A stretch of 11,183 nucleotides of DNA from positions 1 through 11,183 of the forward strand of contig DAOWEV010000228.1 of NCBI GenBank assembly GCA_030638325.1, in the 5' to 3' direction. The notes under the pieces were generated by a model, which saw only the letters and a program-made list of their open reading frames with translations, was not told the origin of the DNA and did not search any database. Every line of letters begins with the position of its first letter. The first letter of the stretch is position 1. The translations under genes were made by a program, and so were the position numbers. Positions 5,856 through 11,183 of this stretch are shown piece by piece. The stretch comes from Bacteroidales bacterium (GTDB lineage Bacteria > Bacteroidota > Bacteroidia > Bacteroidales > JAGOPY01).

Positions 5856-5918
5856 TTACGGGTTACGCGTTACGGGTTTCAATTCGCAATTCCTAATTCC
5901 TAATTCCTAATTCGTAAT
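5856..5918. repeat. 7-bp-periodic intergenic repeat tract B (9 units)
   Basis: Nine in-phase 7-bp units occupy nearly the whole 71-bp gap between the unknown gene and the LpxR-like gene. The first block is TTACGGG, TTACGCG, TTACGGG; after TTTCAAT and TCGCAAT comes TCCTAAT three times and a final TCGTAAT. As in tract A, two different unit types are joined through intermediate units without loss of phase. No promoter-like box is seen in the gap, so the repeat is probably transcribed if the flanking genes form an operon. Confidence 0.88.
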
Positions 5919-5922
5919 TAAT

Positions 5923-7170
5923 TTAGAATCTAATCTCCGTCTTGATCCTGCCATACATAAAGCGCTTTCCTCCTTTGAATTCGGACATCAGGTAAAACTG
6001 TTCCAGGCTCAGGCCAAACCTGCCTATGCTTAGGCTAATACCTGTTGAAGCATTTGCAACCAATCTGTTGATGTCTGCAGAATGGATAGTGTACTCATTG
6101 TTATTGGCAAACATTCCTCCCTGCAGGGTAGCGTCATAAGCTATCAGCTTGTTTTGGAGTTTTACAAAGAATGTATACCTGATCCTGCTTTTTGACGATC
6201 TGTCCGTGGTCAGCGTAATATTGTTGAAGTACGGATCAAATTTACCGAATTGCAGGATGAACCCCGCATAAATATTGTCGTATAAAGTGCCGGCCTGCAA
6301 ACCCCCGTCAAAATTCAGTTGAAAAGACCTTGTGGCAACCAGTCCTTTCTCAAACTGAATATTATAATTCAGAATGATGCTGTTACTTACCTGGTTTTTC
6401 CAGCCGGTGGGCTCTATCTCATGAATGGCCTTTTGAACAAAGCCCCCAAGTGCAGCCGGGCCCATCACTCCGAGGTCGAGTTCGGAGGTAAGCCTGAACT
6501 GCCTGACCGGGTTGTTGGCGATCTTGCTGAACCCAACATACAAATAAGCAGCAAAGGGCCTGTCGCCATATTGGATCTCCCGTTGATCAGGGTCTACCGG
6601 AGTATAGATGTTCTGGATAAGGGATACACGATAGTAATCAACCGCGTCCCTTCCCCCCGGTAACAAGATCGTAGCTGTTGGAAGGCTTCCAAGATACGGA
6701 TGGGTCAACTCGATCTTAACACCATTGGTGTAATAGTAATCCGTGTTAAAGAAGATGTCGTTATCAAAGCTCAGGCCAAACAACTTCACATCACCTGAAT
6801 GAGCAGCAGGCTTAACTGGCCTGAAACCCTGGCTGAGCCTGTTTCCCTTTGAAGGTTCAGGTGTGCCCACCGAGTTTATTGTCTTTACATGCATTTCATA
6901 CGCTGGCCTGGAATACATCCTGTTCCTGTAATCCCGTATATAATACTCATCTTCTGTGATGTCTCCGGGCAGGGGAATTTCCCCGGAAGAAAGACTGCTT
7001 ATCACAAACCGGTCATAAGCACGGGACCCATGGTCCTGGCTTTCCTCTTTATTGAGCAGTGATGACCCGTTCTTATCTTCATTGTCTTCCAAAGCAGGCT
7101 CCTGGTAATAGCTGCATCCGGCAATGAAAAAGATCATCCCTAAGATTGAGTATTTGAAAAAGCTTGTCAA
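5923..7170 (-). CDS. LpxR-family lipid A deacylase-like outer-membrane protein with lipoprotein signal
   Basis: A 415-residue protein whose residues 128-415 match the LpxR (DUF2219) family, a 12-stranded outer-membrane barrel that removes the 3'-acyloxyacyl chain from lipid A. Expected residues are present: FDNDIFFNTD (135-144) with N137-D138, YTNGVKIE (147-154) with T148, DRPFAAYLYVG (203-213), and VQKAIHEIEPTGWKNQ (245-260) with H250 as the likely catalytic histidine. The chain ends in RF, the aromatic ending expected for barrel insertion. Unusual is the N-terminus: a lipobox IAGC (Cys19) and about 105 hydrophilic residues before the barrel, while typical LpxR has a plain cleavable signal. 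The start is TTG at 7170; an in-frame TGA lies five codons upstream and M12 would give too short a signal. It lies 21 bp after the E1 gene on the same strand. Confidence 0.85.
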   Translation of the reverse strand: MTSFFKYSILGMIFFIAGCSYYQEPALEDNEDKNGSSLLNKEESQDHGSRAYDRFVISSLSSGEIPLPGDITEDEYYIRDYRNRMYSRPAYEMHVKTINSVGTPEPSKGNRLSQGFRPVKPAAHSGDVKLFGLSFDNDIFFNTDYYYTNGVKIELTHPYLGSLPTATILLPGGRDAVDYYRVSLIQNIYTPVDPDQREIQYGDRPFAAYLYVGFSKIANNPVRQFRLTSELDLGVMGPAALGGFVQKAIHEIEPTGWKNQVSNSIILNYNIQFEKGLVATRSFQLNFDGGLQAGTLYDNIYAGFILQFGKFDPYFNNITLTTDRSSKSRIRYTFFVKLQNKLIAYDATLQGGMFANNNEYTIHSADINRLVANASTGISLSIGRFGLSLEQFYLMSEFKGGKRFMYGRIKTEIRF

Positions 7171-7191
7171 CGTCGGTAATTTTCAATAAAA

Positions 7192-9630
7192 TTAGAAAAT
7201 TTTTGGATATTTATGAGGATTTACCTCATGCATTATATTATATGTCGCATCAAAAACATCTTCTGCATTGGGATTGCTGAAATAATCCCCGTCCGTGCTG
7301 TAGGCTGCCCTGTGGGGTTTGGCTGTGAGTGTACGAGGCTGTGCATCGAGGTGATAATATCCTTTTTGATCCTCGATGACTTTCTGCATCATATAAGCTG
7401 TCGCGCCACCTGGCACATCCTCATCGAAAAACAGTATCTTATTGGTCTTTTTCAATGATTCCAGTATGACCCCGTGCAGGTCGAAAGGCAACAAAGATTG
7501 CACATCGATGAGTTCTGCGTCGATGCCGAATTCCTGCAACTGGGTAACCGCATCCAAAGCAATTTTCACGCAGGATCCATAGGTGACCAATGTGATATCG
7601 GTACCGTGTTTCAGGATCTCGGGCATTCCTAGGGGAATGGTGAATTCACCAATGTTTTCAGGCACTTCCTCACGCAACCTGTATCCATTGAGGGGCTCGA
7701 TGATCAAAGCCGGCTCATCAGATTGCAACATGGTATTATAAAACCCTGCGGCCTGGGTCATATCCCTCGGGGCCAGCACATAGATACCCCTGATAGAGTT
7801 GATGACCATGCTCAGAGGCGATCCGGAATGCCATATTCCTTCTAAGCGGTGGCCCCTGGTACTAATGATCAGCGGTGCCTTCTGACCGCCCTTGGTACGG
7901 TAGTGCAAGGTAGCGAGGTCATCGCTCATAACCTGGAGCCCATAAAGCAGGTAATCAAAGTATTGTATCTCGGCAATAGGTCGAAGACCGCGCATGGCAA
8001 GCCCGATGCCCTGCCCGATGATGGTGGCTTCCCGGATGCCGGTATCAGAGATCCTGGTCTCCCCGTATTTCTCCTGCAAGCCTTCGAGCGTTTGATTCAC
8101 ACCGCCGATTTTTCCAACATCCTCCCCAAAGATCAAAACCCCGGGATAATGATTGAAGATGTATTCGAAATTCATTTTGAGGATCTCCCGGCCCGGTAAT
8201 TTCGGGGATTTGTTTGAAATGATGGGTTTTACTTCCGGTACCTTCAGGGCTGAATATTTTGAATTGCTCCAGAGAAAAGAATTATAATGATCTTCGTTTA
8301 TTTTCATGGCCCCGTCACGCCATTGCATAACATTCTTCTTCAGGGAGTGCTGTGGGTCGGAACAGGAATCGCAGATCAGTCGCAGTACTTTTTTACCCGA
8401 CGACATGATGTCTTTCCAGATGGGATCACCTACCATCTTCAACTCATCTTTGATGGCATGTATACTGTCGGTCTTGGAACAATTGCAGGTGCTGATATCA
8501 ACCATCCTGAGAAAATCATCCCGCTGAATCTGTAAAGGTTTTCTGAAATTGTCCCAGGCATGTTTTTTGGCTTCTTTGGCAGTCGTAACAGCCGCTTTCT
8601 CAATCGTATCAAGTTCTTCTTCCGTGGCGATCCCTTCCTCCAGTATCCATTTTCGCATTTTTTTTATGCCATCGTATTCAATCTCAAATGTCAGCCGTTC
8701 TTTGGTCTTGTATCGTTCATGCGAACCTGAAGTGGAATGGCCCTGGGGTTGCGTACATTCTTCAATATGAAAGATGACCGGAATGTGATCTTTGCGGCAC
8801 CTCGCTATGCCTTCTTCATACATCTTGCAAAGCTCCGGATAGTCCCAGCATTTCACATTATAGATGAGATAGCCGTTGCCGTTTTCATCCAGTTTAAAGC
8901 CACTCAGTATCTCTGAAATATTTTCTTTGGTAGTCTGGTATTTTTTTGGCACCGAGATGCCCCAGCCGTCATCCCAGATAGAGATGGCCATGGGCACTTT
9001 GAGCACACCGGCAGCATTAATTGTCTCGAAGAAATGTCCTTCCGAGGTGCTGGCATCACCAATGGTGCCGAATGCAACCTCGTGCCCGTTATGTGAGAAC
9101 TTCTTCAGGTTCTTCAAGTCCGGGTTTTGACGGAACACTTTAGATGCCAGTGCAAGTCCGAGCAACCGGGGCATCTGTCCGGCAGTAGGGGAGATGTCGG
9201 CAGAAGAATTTTTTTGCCGCATGAGGTCTTTCCACTCACCTTCTTCATCCAGGCTCCGGGTTGCAAAATGATTGTTCATGACCCGTCCGGCCATCTGTGG
9301 GTTAACATCAACATTGGTGTCCCCGTAAAGTTGTGAAAAGAACTCTTCCAGCTTCATCAAACCTGAAGCAAACATAAAAGTCTGGTCCCGGTAATAGCCC
9401 GATCGCCAGTCACCGTTCCTGAATACTTTAGCCATTGCAAGCTGGGGTATCTCCTTACCATCTCCAAAGATCCCGAACTTGGCTTTTCCCGTGAGCACTT
9501 CCCTTCGCCCCAGCAGGCTTACCTGCCGGCTTTCATTGGCGATACGATAGTCATTCAACACCTCCTTTTTGGTGAATTTGATCGTTTTTGCCGTATTGTG
9601 ACCTCGTTTACTGACTTTATCCTGCCTCAT
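7192..9630 (-). CDS. Fused alpha-beta 2-oxoacid dehydrogenase E1 (branched-chain type likely)
   Basis: An 812-residue thiamine-diphosphate enzyme joining both E1 subunits. Residues about 40-375 are E1-alpha: the ThDP motif starts at GDASTSEGHF (191-200) and ends at WDDGWGIS (219-226), where canonical enzymes have Asn-Asn; Q295 to H298-S-T-S is the active-site histidine loop. Residues about 479-812 are E1-beta: FGEDVGKIGG (501-510), the conserved glutamate region, H601-S in the GIWHSGSP loop, and a transketolase C-terminal domain from about 665. It decarboxylates a 2-oxoacid and acylates the lipoyl group of an E2 that is not encoded here. Branched-chain substrates are more likely than pyruvate, from family resemblance only. 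A linker (375-475) contains C382, C384, C420 and C423. Translation starts at ATG 9630, divergent from the saccharopine dehydrogenase gene; the LpxR-like gene follows after 21 bp. Confidence 0.9.
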   Translation of the reverse strand: MRQDKVSKRGHNTAKTIKFTKKEVLNDYRIANESRQVSLLGRREVLTGKAKFGIFGDGKEIPQLAMAKVFRNGDWRSGYYRDQTFMFASGLMKLEEFFSQLYGDTNVDVNPQMAGRVMNNHFATRSLDEEGEWKDLMRQKNSSADISPTAGQMPRLLGLALASKVFRQNPDLKNLKKFSHNGHEVAFGTIGDASTSEGHFFETINAAGVLKVPMAISIWDDGWGISVPKKYQTTKENISEILSGFKLDENGNGYLIYNVKCWDYPELCKMYEEGIARCRKDHIPVIFHIEECTQPQGHSTSGSHERYKTKERLTFEIEYDGIKKMRKWILEEGIATEEELDTIEKAAVTTAKEAKKHAWDNFRKPLQIQRDDFLRMVDISTCNCSKTDSIHAIKDELKMVGDPIWKDIMSSGKKVLRLICDSCSDPQHSLKKNVMQWRDGAMKINEDHYNSFLWSNSKYSALKVPEVKPIISNKSPKLPGREILKMNFEYIFNHYPGVLIFGEDVGKIGGVNQTLEGLQEKYGETRISDTGIREATIIGQGIGLAMRGLRPIAEIQYFDYLLYGLQVMSDDLATLHYRTKGGQKAPLIISTRGHRLEGIWHSGSPLSMVINSIRGIYVLAPRDMTQAAGFYNTMLQSDEPALIIEPLNGYRLREEVPENIGEFTIPLGMPEILKHGTDITLVTYGSCVKIALDAVTQLQEFGIDAELIDVQSLLPFDLHGVILESLKKTNKILFFDEDVPGGATAYMMQKVIEDQKGYYHLDAQPRTLTAKPHRAAYSTDGDYFSNPNAEDVFDATYNIMHEVNPHKYPKIF

Positions 9631-9666
9631 ACTTTCAAATACTTTTTCTTATTCAAAATTCAAAGG

Positions 9667-9674
9667 CAAAATTA
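9667..9674 (-). promoter_or_regulatory. Candidate -7 box for the E1 gene
   Basis: TAATTTTG on the minus strand matches TAnnTTTG exactly and lies 36 bp before the ATG at 9630. A TTTG upstream (9708-9705) is about 30 nt away, too far for the usual -33 spacing, and the spacer contains a C4-T7 run. The box alone is weak evidence. Confidence 0.35.
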
Positions 9675-9741
9675 AGAAAAAAAGGGGTTCTACGAGAAAT
9701 ACGTCAAAGCTAAGCTATCGGAAAAAACATTGCATTCATTG

Positions 9742-9772
9742 TTGTTATCAATCATATTGATCCTTATCTTTG
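9742..9772 (+). promoter_or_regulatory. Bacteroidota-type promoter with palindrome in spacer
   Basis: TTG (9742-9744) is followed after 20 nt by TATCTTTG (9765-9772), an exact match to TAnnTTTG with standard spacing. Transcription should start near 9779, giving a leader of about 18 nt before the ATG at 9797. The spacer holds a perfect inverted repeat, ATCAAT-CAT-ATTGAT (9747-9761), placed where a bound repressor would block RNA polymerase. The promoter fit is good; the operator idea is inference. Confidence 0.6.
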
Positions 9773-9796
9773 TTTTAAATTAATAATATTCAACGT

Positions 9797-11128
9797 ATGA
9801 AAAATATAGTAATTATCGGAGCAGGCCTGATGGTAAAACCGATGGCCGATTATTTTCTGAATAAAGAGGGATTTAAGCTTGTGTTAGTGGCTCGTACATT
9901 GGATAAAGCGATTAAAATCAAAGCGAACAGGCCCCATTGTGAAGCCCTGGAGTGGTTAGATAACAATACAGAACAGCTGGATAATATAATTAAGGATGCG
10001 GATATCGTTATAAGCATGGTGCCAAAATCGGTTCATATTATAGTTGTAAAATCATGCCTGAAATTCAAAAAGAACATGATTACAGCTTCCTATGAAGTTC
10101 CGGAAATAATGGCTTTGAAAGATGAGGTTGAAAAGCAAGGTATCTTGATCCTGAACGAATTGGGAGAAGTACCGGGAATGGATCACCTGGGCACCCAGAT
10201 GCTGCTTGAGCAAATAAGAGAGGAAGGGGGACATGTTATCAGCATAAATTCGTATGGGAGTGGAATTCCGGCATTTGAATCCAACAACAACCCGATGGGA
10301 TACAAATTCAGCTGGGATCCCGTAACTGTCTTTGCAGCTGCCCAGACGGCCGGCGCATATATTATAAATGGCGAGAAAATTCATATTCCGGGGGATAAGT
10401 TATTTGAACACTTTTGGTTTGTAGAAATAGATGACATTGGTACTTTTGAAACCTACCCGAACAAGGATGTTCAGAAATATATTGAACCTTTTGGCCTTGA
10501 TGAGCATGCTTCTTTCTATCGCGGGCTTCTGCGATACTCGGGGTATTGCAATAATATGCGTTACCTGGAAGCGCTTGGCCTGTTTGAAAGCAACAAGACG
10601 AAATACCTTAAAGACACCACCTTCCTTCAGTTTACAAGCGACCTGGTTAATGCAGGTTCATCGCAGGGTATTGAACAAAGAATTGCTGAGTATTTAAAAG
10701 TTGATGTAAAATCAGATATTATCCACCGTATAGAATGGTTAGGATTGCTTGATGATGAAATAATTCCTTTTGATGAAGGGTCTAATCTTGATGTACTCTT
10801 AAACAGGATGCTGAAAAAGATGAAGTATGCACCCGGTGAGAAAGATATGATCATTGTACACATCGAGATCATTGCAGAATTTGAGCATGGGAAAAAGGAA
10901 AAAAGGATTGCCACGATGCTTGTAAAAGGAGATCCATACGGAGATACGGCAATGTCGAGGGCCGTAGCCCTTCCTACCGCTATATCAGCAAGATTGGTCG
11001 TTGAAGGTAAAATCAAGGCAAGCGGGTTACGTATGCCGCCAAACCTGCCGGAGCTTTACAAACCTGTGTTGGAAGAATTGAAGGAATACGGTTATGCATT
11101 TCAGGTCAAAAAAAGTTCTTTAAGCTGA
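9797..11128 (+). CDS. Saccharopine dehydrogenase, LYS9-like (L-glutamate-forming type)
   Basis: A 443-residue NAD(P)-dependent oxidoreductase with an N-terminal Rossmann domain and the saccharopine dehydrogenase C-terminal domain. Residues 1-13 carry GAGLMV (8-13), and R33 in VART suggests NADP preference. VISMVPKSVH (71-80), NELGEVPGMDH (120-130) and NPMGYKFSWDP (165-175) are family blocks seen in yeast LYS9 and its bacterial relatives. The reaction interconverts saccharopine with 2-aminoadipate semialdehyde plus glutamate, a step in lysine degradation or in the aminoadipate route; other family members act on carboxyspermidine-type substrates, so this is not fixed. No lysine:2-oxoglutarate reductase gene is next to it. 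The TTG/TATCTTTG promoter lies directly upstream, and the gene is divergent from the E1 gene. The leader has no Shine-Dalgarno sequence. Confidence 0.88.
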   Translation: MKNIVIIGAGLMVKPMADYFLNKEGFKLVLVARTLDKAIKIKANRPHCEALEWLDNNTEQLDNIIKDADIVISMVPKSVHIIVVKSCLKFKKNMITASYEVPEIMALKDEVEKQGILILNELGEVPGMDHLGTQMLLEQIREEGGHVISINSYGSGIPAFESNNNPMGYKFSWDPVTVFAAAQTAGAYIINGEKIHIPGDKLFEHFWFVEIDDIGTFETYPNKDVQKYIEPFGLDEHASFYRGLLRYSGYCNNMRYLEALGLFESNKTKYLKDTTFLQFTSDLVNAGSSQGIEQRIAEYLKVDVKSDIIHRIEWLGLLDDEIIPFDEGSNLDVLLNRMLKKMKYAPGEKDMIIVHIEIIAEFEHGKKEKRIATMLVKGDPYGDTAMSRAVALPTAISARLVVEGKIKASGLRMPPNLPELYKPVLEELKEYGYAFQVKKSSLS

Positions 11129-11130
11129 GA

Positions 11131-11154
11131 TTGGATATCGTTTCTTATATCCAA
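11131..11154 (+). terminator. Hairpin after the saccharopine dehydrogenase gene
   Basis: TTGGATAT (11131-11138) and ATATCCAA (11147-11154) form a perfect 8-bp stem with an 8-nt loop, starting 3 bp after the stop codon. No T-run follows before the window ends, so the terminator reading is only suggested by position. Confidence 0.4.
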
Positions 11155-11183
11155 CCAACAAATGAACCTATAAAGCCAAGCAA

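Noticed and set aside
10627..11016. 129-codon minus-strand frame antisense to the saccharopine dehydrogenase gene
   Set aside because: It is Ser/Ile/Phe-rich in the way expected from the complement of a real gene, and no domain is recognised.

Overview
The window looks like chromosomal DNA from a Bacteroidota bacterium, probably an environmental member of Bacteroidia. The support is indirect: several starts have no Shine-Dalgarno sequence but an A/T-rich leader, there are matches to the Bacteroidota -7 promoter element TAnnTTTG, a fused alpha-beta 2-oxoacid dehydrogenase E1 of the kind known from this phylum, a dihydroorotate dehydrogenase-like protein common in it, and two predicted lipoproteins. 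There is no transposase, phage gene, CRISPR array, rRNA or tRNA. Gene content is mostly housekeeping; the unusual material is in the gaps between genes.

Left part (1-2675, all minus strand): the first 82 codons of an iron-containing alcohol dehydrogenase run off the left edge. Its start overlaps the end of an LsrG-like antibiotic-biosynthesis-monooxygenase (ABM) domain gene. A 7-bp-periodic repeat tract separates these from a dihydroorotate dehydrogenase-like flavoprotein. A 272-bp gap with an AT palindrome and a long imperfect hairpin follows, then a DEDDy 3'-5' exonuclease.

Middle (2794-5851): a plus-strand lipoprotein with an Ig-like domain and a possible beta-propeller, a 244-bp gap filled by a composite repeat (7-bp-periodic arms around a perfect hairpin), and the tRNA wobble-uridine methyltransferase MnmD. 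The 3' end of mnmD overlaps by 8 bp the convergent 3' end of an acylphosphatase gene. Upstream of the acylphosphatase, on the same strand, is an unrecognised conserved-looking protein.

Right part (5856-11183): a second 7-bp-periodic tract, an LpxR-family lipid A deacylase made as a lipoprotein, and directly upstream of it (21 bp) the 812-residue fused E1. The E1 gene is divergent from a LYS9-like saccharopine dehydrogenase, whose promoter shows a well-spaced TTG / TATCTTTG pair with a palindrome in the spacer. E1, lpxR-like gene, unknown gene and acylphosphatase could form one minus-strand transcript.

No multi-gene novel system is convincing here. The best candidates for follow-up are the 7-bp-periodic tracts, found in three gaps and each lying on the upstream side of a gene; the E1/LpxR gene pair, which could connect iso-branched fatty-acid supply with lipid A remodelling; and the flavoprotein that has lost the catalytic cysteine of class 1A dihydroorotate dehydrogenases.
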